Below, one piece after another: positions 1 to 11,558 of a stretch of DNA of 64,000 nt. The position numbers and the translations under genes are program-made. The notes below the pieces were generated by a model, which ran no database searches, was not told the origin of the DNA, and saw only the letters and a list, made by a program, of their open reading frames with translations. The stretch's first letter is position 1. Each line of letters starts with the position of its first letter. Origin of the DNA: Microbacterium aurantiacum (GTDB lineage: Bacteria > Actinomycetota > Actinomycetes > Actinomycetales > Microbacteriaceae); the NCBI RefSeq assembly GCF_002872075.1, contig NZ_PGGU01000025.1, positions 48,285-112,284 of the forward strand, in the 5' to 3' direction.

Positions 1-2988
<2,988 letters not shown>

Positions 2989-2990
2989 TC

Positions 2991-3968
2991 ATGGACTTCG
3001 GAAGCATCTTCTCCAACACCGCCGTCTACCTCTTCAGCCCGGTGACGATCGCCTACGCTCTGGCGGCGACCGGCCTGGCGATGCACTTCGGCTACGCCGG
3101 GCTGCTGAACTTCGGCATGGCGGCCTTCATGGCGATCGGCGGCTACGGCTATGCGATCTCCGTCTTGAGCCTGGGCCTGCCCTGGTGGGTGGGCATGCTG
3201 GTGGGCCTTCTCGGCGGCGCGCTGTTCGCCGTGCTCCTCGGCATCCCGACCCTGCGCCTGCGCGCCGACTACCTGGCCATCGCCACCATCGCCGCCGGCG
3301 AGATCGTGCGCCTGCTGTTCACCACCCAGATCTTCGACGAGTGGACCAACTCCGCAGACGGTCTGGCGCAGTACAACGGCGGCTTCCGCGACGCGAATCC
3401 CTTCCCGGTCGGCACGTACGGCTTCGGACCCTGGACGTACACGGCGAACGACCTGTGGAACCGCGTCTTCGGGATCGTGCTGCTGGCCATCGCGATCCTC
3501 CTGGTGTGGTCGCTGATGCGCAGCCCCTGGGGCCGCGTCCTGAAGGGCATCCGCGAGGACGAGGACGCCGTGCGCTCCCTCGGCAAGAACGTCTTCCTGT
3601 ACAAGATGCAGGCGCTCGTCGTCGGCGGAATCATCGGCGCCGCCGGTGGGATCGTCTTCGTGCTCCCCTCGGCAGTCGTGCCGGGCAGCTACACGACCTC
3701 CCTGACCTTCTTCCTGTGGACGGTGCTGCTCCTCGGAGGAGCGGCGACGGTCTTCGGGCCGACGCTCGGCGCCGTGCTGTTCTGGGTCGTCTTCGCCTTC
3801 CTCGCGAACCTTCTGCCGAGCATGGCGAAGGCCGACCTGCTGCCCATGTCCGACAGCCAGGCTGCGACGCTGGTGAACATCTTCGTCGGCATCGCCCTCA
3901 TGCTGCTCGTGATCTTCCGCCCGCAGGGAATCCTCGGAGACAAGAGGGAGATGACCTTTGTCAAGTGA
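2991..3968 (+). CDS. livM: branched-chain amino acid-type ABC permease, second subunit
   Basis: Second membrane subunit pairing with the upstream LivH. It has 325 residues, the normal LivM length, with many hydrophobic segments and the family motif GYAGLLNFGMAAFMAIGGYG near the N-terminus. The cytoplasmic coupling region SPWGRVLKGIREDEDAVRSL near residues 180-200 is characteristic of LivM. The ATG follows the livH stop by two bases, so the two are translated together. Its 3' end overlaps livG by 11 bases. No anomaly seen. Confidence 0.94.
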   Translation: MDFGSIFSNTAVYLFSPVTIAYALAATGLAMHFGYAGLLNFGMAAFMAIGGYGYAISVLSLGLPWWVGMLVGLLGGALFAVLLGIPTLRLRADYLAIATIAAGEIVRLLFTTQIFDEWTNSADGLAQYNGGFRDANPFPVGTYGFGPWTYTANDLWNRVFGIVLLAIAILLVWSLMRSPWGRVLKGIREDEDAVRSLGKNVFLYKMQALVVGGIIGAAGGIVFVLPSAVVPGSYTTSLTFFLWTVLLLGGAATVFGPTLGAVLFWVVFAFLANLLPSMAKADLLPMSDSQAATLVNIFVGIALMLLVIFRPQGILGDKREMTFVK

Positions 3969-4941
3969 ACCCACCCCCACCGGCAGCGTCCGCCGTCCGA
4001 AGACGACCGGACTCGCCGCAGGACCGGCGAAGCCCGGCGTCGCGAAAGTCGACCCGATCCTCGTGGCCGACGCCGTGCAGCGCCGCTTCGGCGGCCTGAC
4101 GGCGGTCGATGTCGACCACGTCGAGATCCCCCGAGGCGCGATCACCGCGCTGATCGGCCCGAACGGCGCCGGCAAGACGACCCTGTTCAACCTGCTCTGC
4201 GGATTCGACAAGCCGAACAGCGGCACGTGGTCGTTCGACGGCAAGAACCTGTCGGGCGTCCCCTCGTTCAAGGTCGCCAGGATGGGCCAGGTGCGCACGT
4301 TCCAGCTGACCAAGTCGCTGTCGCTCCTGACGGTGCTCGAGAACATGAAGCTCGGCGCGCCCCACCAGCGCGGCGAGGGCTTCTGGTCGAGCCTTTTCCC
4401 GTTCCTGTGGCGCAAGCAGGACCAGGAGATCGAGGCGAAGGCGCGCGAACTGCTCGCGCGGTTCAAGCTCGACGCCAAGGAACAGGATTTCGCGGCGGCT
4501 CTCTCCGGTGGCCAGCGCAAGCTCCTCGAGATGGCCCGCGCTCTGATGAGCGACCCGAGTCTGGTGATGCTCGACGAGCCGATGGCCGGCGTCAACCCGG
4601 CGCTGACGCAGTCGCTGCTGGACCACATCCTCGATCTCAAGGAACTCGGCATGACCGTGCTGTTCGTCGAGCACGACATGCACATGGTCCGCCACATCGC
4701 GGACTGGGTGGTCGTGATGGCCGAGGGACGCATCGTCGCCGAAGGCCCACCGGACGAGGTGATGGAGGATCCCGCGGTCGTCGACGCCTATCTGGGCGCG
4801 CATCAGGACGTCGATCTCGGTGCCGTCACCGGGCGGATCCCCGTGATCCAGGCTGCCGAGGCAGAACGGCTGCGGGAGCAGATCGAGGCCGAAGCCGAAG
4901 CGGAACTCGCCTCGGACACCACGCAGGAGGGCACCGTATGA
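3958..4941 (+). CDS. livG: ABC transporter ATP-binding subunit LivG-type
   Basis: Cytoplasmic ATPase of the Liv-type importer. Walker A is GPNGAGKTT at residues 67-75, the signature ALSGGQRK is near 180 and Walker B VMLDEPMAGV near 203, followed by the LivG C-terminal region. The start is a TTG at 3958 that overlaps the livM end; GAGGGAG lies seven bases upstream. The first ~33 residues precede the ABC fold and are low complexity. The last ~35 residues form an Ala/Glu-rich tail beyond the usual LivG end. The 3' end shares ATGA with livF, indicating coupled translation. Confidence 0.93.
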   Translation: MSSEPTPTGSVRRPKTTGLAAGPAKPGVAKVDPILVADAVQRRFGGLTAVDVDHVEIPRGAITALIGPNGAGKTTLFNLLCGFDKPNSGTWSFDGKNLSGVPSFKVARMGQVRTFQLTKSLSLLTVLENMKLGAPHQRGEGFWSSLFPFLWRKQDQEIEAKARELLARFKLDAKEQDFAAALSGGQRKLLEMARALMSDPSLVMLDEPMAGVNPALTQSLLDHILDLKELGMTVLFVEHDMHMVRHIADWVVVMAEGRIVAEGPPDEVMEDPAVVDAYLGAHQDVDLGAVTGRIPVIQAAEAERLREQIEAEAEAELASDTTQEGTV

Positions 4942-5690
4942 GCGTCGACACACCCCTGAGCGACCGCGTCGTCGTCGAGCTGAAGGATGTGCACGCCGGA
5001 TACCTTCCCGGCGTCAACATCCTCAACGGGGCGAACCTCGTCGCGCGCCAGGGCGAGCTGATCGGCATCATCGGGCCGAACGGCGCCGGCAAGTCGACGC
5101 TGCTCAAGGCGATGTTCGGGCTGGTCAACGTCCGCTCCGGCGACGTCACCCTGAACGGCGAGAGCATCGTCGGACTGAAGGCCGACAAGCTCGTCCGGCG
5201 CGGCGTCGCCTTCGTCCCGCAGACGAACAACGTCTTCCCGTCGCTCTCCATCGAGGAGAACCTGCAGATGGGGCTGTATCAGAACCCCAAGATCTATGCG
5301 GAGCGACTGGAGTTCGTGTGCGGAATCTTCGCCGAGCTCGGCAAGCGGCTCAAGCAGCGTGCGGGTTCGCTCTCGGGCGGTGAGCGCCAGATGGTGGCGA
5401 TGTCGCGCGCGCTGATGATGGACCCGTCGGTGCTGCTGCTGGATGAGCCGTCCGCCGGCCTCTCCCCCGTCCGCCAGGACGACGCGTTCATCCGTGTCTC
5501 CGACATCAACAAGGCGGGCGTCACGACGATCATGGTCGAGCAGAACGCACGACGCTGCCTGCAGATCTGCGACCGCGGCTACGTGCTCGACCAGGGCAAG
5601 GACGCGTACGAGGGCACCGGGCGCGACCTGCTGAACGACCCGAAGGTCATCGGCCTGTACCTGGGTACCCTGGGCACCGACGCCGCCTGA
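4938..5690 (+). CDS. livF: ABC transporter ATP-binding subunit LivF-type
   Basis: Second ATPase of the importer, 250 residues, the usual LivF size. Walker A GPNGAGKST is at residues 46-54, the signature LSGGERQM near 144 and Walker B VLLLDEPSAGLSP near 165. The ATG overlaps the livG stop (ATGA). It is the last gene of livHMGF and is followed within 20 bases by a strong hairpin terminator. The substrate-binding protein lies just beyond, on the opposite strand, so the system is complete but transcribed as two convergent units. Confidence 0.94.
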   Translation: MSVDTPLSDRVVVELKDVHAGYLPGVNILNGANLVARQGELIGIIGPNGAGKSTLLKAMFGLVNVRSGDVTLNGESIVGLKADKLVRRGVAFVPQTNNVFPSLSIEENLQMGLYQNPKIYAERLEFVCGIFAELGKRLKQRAGSLSGGERQMVAMSRALMMDPSVLLLDEPSAGLSPVRQDDAFIRVSDINKAGVTTIMVEQNARRCLQICDRGYVLDQGKDAYEGTGRDLLNDPKVIGLYLGTLGTDAA

Positions 5691-5710
5691 CCGCCCCCAG
5701 CCTCAATAGA

Positions 5711-5744
5711 CGAAGGCCCCGGATGCGAGCATCCGGGGCCTTCG
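5711..5744. terminator. two-way hairpin terminator between livF and livJ
   Basis: A perfect 15-16 bp stem (CGAAGGCCCCGGATGC with its complement at 5729-5744) and a minimal loop lies between the convergent livF and livJ stops. The GC-rich stem flanked by AGA/TCG can stop transcription from both sides. Confidence 0.85.
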
Positions 5745-5756
5745 TCGTGGAATCGA

Positions 5757-7019
5757 TCAGTTGATCCGCGAGTAGGTGTTGTCGGCACCGTACTCGAAGA
5801 CGCCGATCGCGGCGCCCTTCGGGTCGCCGTTCTCGTCGAACGTGACGTCGCCGGAGTAGCCGTCGTAGTCGGCCACGCCGCCGTCGTTGATGATCTTGGC
5901 GCAGTCGGCGAAGCTGTTGCACTTCTCACCATCGCCCGAACCGCCCGAGACCTCCTGCATCTTGGCCGCGATGTCCGCGCCCTCGGTGGAGCCGGCGGCG
6001 AGCGAAGCGAGCGCCATCAGCACGACGGCGTCGTATGCCTCAGCCGCGTACGTGAAGTCGGCGACCTCGGTGTTGCCCTCACCCGTCCAGTACGCCTGCA
6101 GACGGTCCGTGAAGTCGTCCTCGAGAGCGGGGCCGGGCTTGGTGCCCTTCGCTCCCTCGAGCGCGACGGCCGGAAGCTCCGTCGAGTAGGTGTTGGACAG
6201 GTTGCCGTCGACCAGGTAGAACTTGCTCGGGTCGAAGCCCGCGTTCACCAGCAGCGGTGCGATCGTCTTGAACTCGTCGTAGGAGACGACGGCGATCGCG
6301 TCGGGGTTGGCGGCCATGATCGTCGACACCTGAGCGTCGAACTGCGCGTCGCCGATGTTGAAGGAAGCCTCGGCGACGACCTCGCCGCCGGTGCCCTCGA
6401 ACGTGGTCTTGATCGCGTCGAAGAGGCCGGTGCCGTAGGCGTTGTTCTGGTAGATCACGCCGATGCTCTTGTTGCCGTCCTCGGCGATCAGGTTGCCGAG
6501 CACCTCGCCCTGCAGCAGGTCGCTGGGGGCGGTGCGGAAGTAGAGCCCGTCGTCCTCCCATGCGGTGAAGTCCGGCGACGTGTTCGACGGCGAGATCGTG
6601 ATGATCCCCGCGCCGACGTTGCCGTCGAGGATCAGCTTCGTGACGCCCGACGATGCAGCGCCCACGATGCCGGCGACGCCGGCGCTCTGCAGCTTGGTGA
6701 TCGAGGTCTCGTACGCCTTGGTGTCGGTGTCGCCCTCGTCTTCGGCTGTCATCTCGATCGTCACGCCTGCCGCGGCCTCGTTGACCTCCTGCACGGCGAG
6801 TCCGGAGCCGGACTCCATGGGCGGGCCCAGGAACGACAGCGAACCGGTCTGCGGAAGCAGCGAACCGAGCTTGAGCGTGAGGTCGGCGGCCGGCTTGTCG
6901 CCACCCTCCGACGGCGTTTCGGTCGGCGTGCTGCAGCCCGCGACGACGAGTGCGGATGCGCTGAGCAGCGCGATCCCTGCGAAGACCTTCGCTGTGCGCG
7001 AGCCCTTCAATACGTTCAT
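5757..7019 (-). CDS. livJ: branched-chain amino acid-type substrate-binding lipoprotein
   Basis: Extracytoplasmic solute receptor for the LivHMGF system. The N-terminus has a lipoprotein signal ending in the lipobox LVVAGC with Cys29 as the lipid anchor, then a Thr/Pro/Glu linker. The body is a type I periplasmic-binding fold (LKLGSLLPQTGSLSFLGPPM; GIVGAASSGVT; DAIAVVSYDE). It has 420 residues, normal for the family. The start ATG has AAGGGAGC just upstream. It faces the permease and ATPase genes across a shared terminator. Specificity (leucine-type amino acids, amides or other) cannot be read from sequence. Confidence 0.92.
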   Translation of the reverse strand: MNVLKGSRTAKVFAGIALLSASALVVAGCSTPTETPSEGGDKPAADLTLKLGSLLPQTGSLSFLGPPMESGSGLAVQEVNEAAAGVTIEMTAEDEGDTDTKAYETSITKLQSAGVAGIVGAASSGVTKLILDGNVGAGIITISPSNTSPDFTAWEDDGLYFRTAPSDLLQGEVLGNLIAEDGNKSIGVIYQNNAYGTGLFDAIKTTFEGTGGEVVAEASFNIGDAQFDAQVSTIMAANPDAIAVVSYDEFKTIAPLLVNAGFDPSKFYLVDGNLSNTYSTELPAVALEGAKGTKPGPALEDDFTDRLQAYWTGEGNTEVADFTYAAEAYDAVVLMALASLAAGSTEGADIAAKMQEVSGGSGDGEKCNSFADCAKIINDGGVADYDGYSGDVTFDENGDPKGAAIGVFEYGADNTYSRIN

Positions 7020-7163
7020 GATGCTCCCTTGCGTTACTGAGCGTGGATCGTGACCACGGTCGCGTGCTCTAACCCTAGGGCGTGAGGCGTGCGCGGTGAT
7101 GTCCCAAGTGTTTCAGTGCGTTAACGATCCGGCACTGAGTTCCGGATGCCGTGCGCCCGAAGT

Positions 7164-8099
7164 TCAGACGGGTTCGGCGGGATCCGTGCGTCGTCCTCGG
7201 CGGGAAGCGAGCGTCAGATCGATCACGAAGACGGCGATCGCGATCCACACGATGATGAAACCGGCCCAGCGCTCCGGCGGCATGGGCTCGTGCAGGAATG
7301 CGACGCCGATCACGAACTGCATGACCGGCGTGATGAACTGCAGCATCCCGACCACCGTGAGGCCCACGCGGCGCGTTCCCGCGGCGAACATCAGCAGCGG
7401 CACGGCCGTGACGATTCCGGCGAACGCGAGCAGCGCCGCATGCCAGCCGCCGTTCGCGCCCATCGTGATGCCGGCGGGGGTCTGCGCGACGATGACGAGC
7501 TGTACGACGGCGATGGGGATGAGCCAGAACGACTCCAGCGTCAGGCCGCTGACGGCATCCACCGCCGGCCCGATCTTCTTCTTGATCAGCCCGTAGACGC
7601 CGAACGAGGCCGTGAGCGAGAGCGCGATCCAGGGGAACTCGCCGTAGCCGATCACGATCACCGCGACCGCGACCGCCGCGATGAGGATCGCGGCCCACTG
7701 CAGCCGGCGGATGCGCTCGCGCAGCACGAAAACCCCGAGCAGCACGGTGGTGATCGGATTGATGAAGTAGCCCAGGCTGGTCTCGACGATGCGATCGCTG
7801 AGCGTCCCGATGAGGAACACCTGCCAGTTGACGTAGATGAGCAGGCCCGCGAGCGCCGTCCAGCCGAGCAGCTTCGGCTGTCGCACGATCGCACGGAACG
7901 CGCCCCAGCCCCGGGTGATCGTCAGCAGCACCAGGCAGAACACGAAGGAGAGCAGCACCCGCCAGGCGACGACCTCCCAGGGACCGGTCGGCACGAGCAA
8001 CAGGAAGTAGAGCGGCAGCACGCCCCACAGGAGGTATGCACCGCCCGCGTACGCGGCCCCAGCGGTGCGGCTCTCGCGGGTCGACGGGTCTGGGCTCAC
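7164..8099 (-). CDS. rarD: RarD-type EamA/DMT permease
   Basis: Integral membrane protein of the drug/metabolite transporter superfamily with about ten hydrophobic segments and two EamA halves. The RarD subgroup is indicated by the early GGAYLLWGVLPLYFLLL segment, SLGYFINPITTVLLGV and the C-terminal FLHEPMPPERWAGFIIVW. Length (311) fits. Start is a GTG at 8099; no strong ribosome site is visible. The substrate is unknown: the E. coli namesake was linked to chloramphenicol sensitivity, which says little about natural cargo. It lies downstream of groES on the same strand but beyond a terminator, so it is probably a separate unit. Confidence 0.88.
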   Translation of the reverse strand: MSPDPSTRESRTAGAAYAGGAYLLWGVLPLYFLLLVPTGPWEVVAWRVLLSFVFCLVLLTITRGWGAFRAIVRQPKLLGWTALAGLLIYVNWQVFLIGTLSDRIVETSLGYFINPITTVLLGVFVLRERIRRLQWAAILIAAVAVAVIVIGYGEFPWIALSLTASFGVYGLIKKKIGPAVDAVSGLTLESFWLIPIAVVQLVIVAQTPAGITMGANGGWHAALLAFAGIVTAVPLLMFAAGTRRVGLTVVGMLQFITPVMQFVIGVAFLHEPMPPERWAGFIIVWIAIAVFVIDLTLASRRGRRTDPAEPV

Positions 8100-8135
8100 C
8101 GCACAACCCTATGCCGCGAATCGCGGAGGGACGCA

Positions 8136-8169
8136 GAAGGGCCCGGACGCTGAGGCATCCGGGCCCTTC
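8136..8169 (-). terminator. hairpin terminator after groES
   Basis: GAAGGGCCCGGA (8136-8147) pairs with TCCGGGCCCTTC (8158-8169), a perfect 12 bp stem with a 10-base loop, starting 16 bases past the groES stop on the minus strand. It separates groES from rarD. Confidence 0.8.
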
Positions 8170-8184
8170 GAGAACTTCGCTGAC

Positions 8185-8481
8185 TCAGCGAACGACGACT
8201 GCGAGGACGTCGCGGGCGGAGAGCACGAGGTACTCGTCCACGCCGAACTTCACCTCGGTGCCGCCGTACTTGCTGTAGAGCACGCGGTCGCCGACGGCGA
8301 CGTCGAGCGGTACGCGGTTGCCGTTGTCATCGATGCGGCCGGGGCCGACCGCCACGACCTCGCCCTCCTGGGGCTTCTCCTTGGCGGTGTCGGGGATGAC
8401 CAGGCCACTCGCGGTGGTCTGCTCGGCCTCGACCTGCTTGATGACGATGCGGTCCTCGAGCGGCTTGATGGAAACCGACAC
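8185..8481 (-). CDS. groES: co-chaperonin GroES
   Basis: 10-kDa chaperonin lid that works with GroEL on unfolded proteins in the cytosol. It is 98 residues, full family length, with the typical start [12 protein letters not shown], a mobile loop ([13 protein letters not shown]) and the end [15 protein letters not shown]. The GTG at 8481 follows a purine-rich GAAGAGGT site. No groEL follows; a terminator comes directly after, so groES is a single-gene unit here and its partner must be elsewhere, which is common in this family. Two CIRCE operators sit in its promoter, so heat induction through HrcA is very likely. Confidence 0.97.
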   Translation of the reverse strand: MSVSIKPLEDRIVIKQVEAEQTTASGLVIPDTAKEKPQEGEVVAVGPGRIDDNGNRVPLDVAVGDRVLYSKYGGTEVKFGVDEYLVLSARDVLAVVVR

Positions 8482-8522
8482 GGTCTACCTCTTCTTTCCT
8501 TGACGCTGACACGTAAGACTTG

Positions 8523-8549
8523 TTCGCACTCTCAACCCGAGAGTGCTAA
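8523..8549. promoter_or_regulatory. CIRCE operator (HrcA site) of groES
   Basis: TTCGCACTC-N9-GAGTGCTAA differs from the CIRCE consensus (TTAGCACTC-N9-GAGTGCTAA) at one position and lies just downstream of the predicted groES -10 box. HrcA binding here would block the start of transcription. Confidence 0.88.
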
Positions 8550-8553
8550 TCCC

Positions 8554-8583
8554 AGTGTAGGCGCTCCTCTGGCACTCATGCAA
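8554..8583 (-). promoter_or_regulatory. groES promoter
   Basis: On the minus strand TTGCAT (8583-8578) and TACACT (8559-8554) are separated by 18 bases, a good sigma-A-type pair. The -35 falls inside the upstream CIRCE-like repeat and the -10 is five bases before the main CIRCE. Confidence 0.6.
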
Positions 8584-8595
8584 TGCGAGTGCCAG
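8569..8595. promoter_or_regulatory. second CIRCE-like operator upstream of groES
   Basis: CTGGCACTC-N9-GAGTGCCAG is a perfect inverted repeat with the CIRCE core GCACTC/GAGTGC and the exact nine-base gap, 46 bases from the first. The outer two bases of each arm depart from consensus. It overlaps the -35 of groES and lies only 25 bases from the start of the divergent methyltransferase-like gene. Confidence 0.65.
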
Positions 8596-8619
8596 CCGTC
8601 GCGGTCGTAGGCTGGCGTG

Positions 8620-9816
8620 GTGGAGATGTCCGAGCTGCGCACCCTGCTCACCGCCGAAGGTCTGTCGCTTCTCGATGGCACGGGTCCGCTCGAGTCGCTG
8701 TCCGACGTCACCCGCACGGTCACGCGGATGCGGGCAGCCGGTCACTCCCCCGAACTGGTCGCCGCTGTCGTCACCCAGGTGAGCCTGCGTGCGCGGGCGA
8801 AGCCCAAGTTCGGCGACTTCGCCGGACGGATGCTCTTCACCCGCGCCGGCCTCGAACAGGCGACGCGTCTCGGGGTCGCCGCGCGGCACGCCCAGCGCAT
8901 GCGCAGCGCCGGCATCACGAGCGTTGCCGACCTGGGATGCGGGATCGGCGGCGACGCCCTCGCCTTCGCGGGCGCCGGCCTGCGCGTGCACGCCGTCGAT
9001 GCCGACGAGGTGACCGCGGCGATCGCGGCGTACAACCTCGCCCCGTTCGCCGGCGAAGCGAGCGTGCAGCACGGCACCGCTGAGACCGCCGAACTCGACG
9101 GCATGGATGCTGTCTGGATGGACCCCGCGCGGCGCACCTCGGGCCACAGCGAGACTCGACGCGTCTCCGCATCCGACTACTCGCCCTCGCTGGACTGGGC
9201 TTTCGAGCTGGCCTCGCGAGTACCCACCGGCATCAAGCTCGGCCCGGGACACGACCGCGACGCACTCCCCGCCGATGCCGAGGCGCAGTGGGTCAGCGTT
9301 GACGGCAGCGTCGTGGAACTGGTGCTGTGGACGGGCGTGCTCGCCAGAGACGGCGTCCGCCGAGCGGCACTGGTGATCCGCGGCGAGCGCTCGCACGAAC
9401 TCACCGCCGGTGCGGATGCCGACGACGCCCCCGTCCGAGAACTCGGCGCGTACCTCCACGAACCGGACGGCGCCGTGATCCGCGCGCGCCTCATCGGCGA
9501 CGTCGCCCGGAGTCTCGGCGCCGGGATGCTCGACGAGCACATCGCCTACCTGACGTCTGATGCCGCCGTGACCAGTCCCTTCGTCCAGTCCTTCCGGGTG
9601 CGTGAGACGATGCCCGCGAAACCTGCGGCGATCAGCGCCGTGCTCAAGGCGAACGGCGTCGGCACCCTGGAGATCAAGAAGCGCGGCATGGACATCGACC
9701 CCGCCGCGTTCCGGAAGAAGCTGACGTTGCGCGGTGACGAGTCCGCGACGCTGATCCTCACCCGCGTCGGCAGCCGGCGTCTTGCGATCCTCGCCGATCG
9801 GGTGCACGCGGCGTAG
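8620..9816 (+). CDS. class I SAM methyltransferase-like protein with THUMP-like C-terminal domain
   Basis: About 398 residues. The centre carries a Rossmann-type SAM pocket: VADLGCGIGGDAL near residue 105 and VHAVDADEVTAAIAAYN after it, then a DPARRT motif (VWMDPARRTSGH) in the usual catalytic-loop place. The last ~80 residues (AISAVLKANGVGTLEIKKRG...DESATLILTRVGSRRLAIL) match the THUMP-like domain seen in actinobacterial homologues. Such domains bind RNA, so an RNA-modifying role is a reasonable inference, but the substrate is unknown. TAGGCT six bases before the GTG at 8620 suggests a leaderless start; GTG 8617 or ATG 8626 are alternatives. Divergent from groES. Confidence 0.8.
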   Translation: MEMSELRTLLTAEGLSLLDGTGPLESLSDVTRTVTRMRAAGHSPELVAAVVTQVSLRARAKPKFGDFAGRMLFTRAGLEQATRLGVAARHAQRMRSAGITSVADLGCGIGGDALAFAGAGLRVHAVDADEVTAAIAAYNLAPFAGEASVQHGTAETAELDGMDAVWMDPARRTSGHSETRRVSASDYSPSLDWAFELASRVPTGIKLGPGHDRDALPADAEAQWVSVDGSVVELVLWTGVLARDGVRRAALVIRGERSHELTAGADADDAPVRELGAYLHEPDGAVIRARLIGDVARSLGAGMLDEHIAYLTSDAAVTSPFVQSFRVRETMPAKPAAISAVLKANGVGTLEIKKRGMDIDPAAFRKKLTLRGDESATLILTRVGSRRLAILADRVHAA

Positions 9817-9843
9817 CGCCCGCAGGATCAGCCCTGCGGGGCG
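9817..9843. terminator. two-way hairpin between convergent genes
   Basis: CGCCCGCAGG pairs with CCTGCGGGGCG with one bulged G and a six-base loop. It lies directly after the stop of the methyltransferase-like gene and overlaps the last codons of the convergent membrane protein gene. Confidence 0.6.
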
Positions 9844-11024
9844 TCGGTCCCGATCTCGATCGGGTCGCCGTGCTCGCCGCCGACCTCGACGCGGTCGCCT
9901 GGTGCGACGATGAACTCTTCGTCCGCACCGCCGGTGATGGTGAGGTATGGCGTCTGCCACTTCGTGTAGTGCACGTCGAGCGCCCAGGTGCTGCCGTCGA
10001 CGATGACGGTGGCGCTCAGTCCCTCCTCGAACGCGCTCATCATGTTCGTGCACCCGGCAGGGTCATCCGCCCCGCCGACGATCATGCAGGATTCGGTCGT
10101 TCCTTGATCGACCTGTCGTGTCGCGACCCACACCGCCTCATCCCGGAGGTAGCCGACGATCGACATGCTCCCCTCCTCGAAGCCCGCCTCGAGGAGCGCC
10201 TCCGCCCGGTCCCGTTCCTCTGCCTCGAACTGATCGAGCCAGGTCTCATCGGGTGAGGCCGTCCACTGCTGGATCGCTGCGACCGGCTCACCCGTCGTGG
10301 AGTACAGAAGGAACGCGCCCACATGCGACTCCTCCCCGGTATCGGGGTCGGCGGCCGCACTCATGACATTGGTCGAGATGGTGCCCTCTCGCACCGCCTT
10401 CTCGACCTGACAGCTGTTCGCCGACTGATCACCGACGTCGAGGATGATGCAGACGAATTCGCCGTCGCTCCGCGTCGCGTACCAGACCAGCGCATCGTTC
10501 TTCTGCCCGACCGCGCGCAGTGAGCCCTCGTCGTACTTGCCCTGCTCGTAGAGCTCCAGCCGGCGCTGCACCTGTTCGTCGGTCAGTGCGATGCCGTTCG
10601 TTCGCTGCCCGAAGATCGCCCAGCCGGCAGCCAGCCCGAAGACGAGAAGAACAGCGGATGCCGCGGCCAGCGGACGCCACAGGCGACGTAGCACTCCGCG
10701 GATTGATGCATCGTCCGTCGTCGGGATTTCAGCGTCAATGGGGGCATCCGATTCAGGGTGCGCTGCTGCCTCGTCGGGGTACTGCTCCTGGATGCGCCGG
10801 GGAGAGCGCACTTCCTCCGGGATCCGGGTCACAAGATCGTCGTCATCGGTGTCCGTCGAGCGGGCGAGGAGAGGGGAAGGGCCCTGATCCACGCTCGACG
10901 TCGTCATCCGCTGCTGCTCGAGCTCTCGCAGCCGCCGAGCATCCGCATCCGATATGCCGCTGTCGCGCCCGTAGGCGCGCGCCTGCAGCGAGCGGAGTTC
11001 CCGGAGCTCGTCGGCGCTGAGCAT
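9828..11024 (-). CDS. single-pass membrane protein with duplicated ectodomain, function unknown
   Basis: I do not recognise the family. The 398-residue protein has an acidic, charged cytoplasmic N-terminus (heptad-like RELRSLQARAYGR...LRELEQQ), one membrane segment at about residues 118-139, and an outer part made of two similar copies (about 150-255 and 270-375). Each copy contains a pattern EGS-VG---D--VW-ATR followed by a cysteine pair (VCIILDV...SCQ; SCMIVGG...GCT), suggesting one disulphide per repeat. It ends the leftward tsaD operon, three bases after the DUF4190-like gene. A cell-surface sensor or binding protein is a guess. Confidence 0.72.
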   Translation of the reverse strand: MLSADELRELRSLQARAYGRDSGISDADARRLRELEQQRMTTSSVDQGPSPLLARSTDTDDDDLVTRIPEEVRSPRRIQEQYPDEAAAHPESDAPIDAEIPTTDDASIRGVLRRLWRPLAAASAVLLVFGLAAGWAIFGQRTNGIALTDEQVQRRLELYEQGKYDEGSLRAVGQKNDALVWYATRSDGEFVCIILDVGDQSANSCQVEKAVREGTISTNVMSAAADPDTGEESHVGAFLLYSTTGEPVAAIQQWTASPDETWLDQFEAEERDRAEALLEAGFEEGSMSIVGYLRDEAVWVATRQVDQGTTESCMIVGGADDPAGCTNMMSAFEEGLSATVIVDGSTWALDVHYTKWQTPYLTITGGADEEFIVAPGDRVEVGGEHGDPIEIGTDAPQG

Positions 11025-11027
11025 CCG

Positions 11028-11558
11028 CTATCCGAGTCTCTCGAACTGCATGCCCGCCCAGACCAGCCACCCGAGGCTGTAGACGGTCGCGCAGAGGCCG
11101 AGCACGAGCGCCCATCGTGCGATGGACCGGTTCTCGACGGGGCGGCGCAGCGACATGATCGACGCGATCACCGCGACGATGGCGACGGGAATGCCCCATC
11201 CGACGAAGAACGAGGTTCCGAGGGCGACGATCGCGGCGAGCAGCGCCCAGGGCGCCAGGCGGGTGTCTTCGAGCTCCGCGTCGGCGGCGGTCGCCGGCTC
11301 CCACTCGGCGGTCGGCGCTCCGACGGCGTCCGGATCGGGTCCGCTCGCGACCACCGGCGCGACGCCGAGCGGACCGGTGGGCAGCCTGCTGTAGCCGTCC
11401 TGGGGCGCACCGGGGATCCGCGCCGTTCCGACCGGCCGCTCGACCTCCCCGCTCGGGCCTTCGACGCTCGTGTGCGGCGGATCGATCAGCGCATCACCGG
11501 GGTCGGCGTGCGTCGAGGCATCAGGGCCGTCAGCACCTGCGGCGCGAGGGATGCTCAT
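11028..11558 (-). CDS. DUF4190-like small membrane protein
   Basis: A 176-residue protein with a Pro/Asp-rich disordered N-terminal half and two hydrophobic helices at about 95-150 ([20 protein letters not shown] and a following [12 protein letters not shown]), then a final helix [20 protein letters not shown]. This layout, with the polar loop [14 protein letters not shown] between the helices, resembles the DUF4190 family. Function unknown. The ATG overlaps the tsaD stop (ATGA), so it is translated with tsaD. Confidence 0.75.
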   Translation of the reverse strand: MSIPRAAGADGPDASTHADPGDALIDPPHTSVEGPSGEVERPVGTARIPGAPQDGYSRLPTGPLGVAPVVASGPDPDAVGAPTAEWEPATAADAELEDTRLAPWALLAAIVALGTSFFVGWGIPVAIVAVIASIMSLRRPVENRSIARWALVLGLCATVYSLGWLVWAGMQFERLG

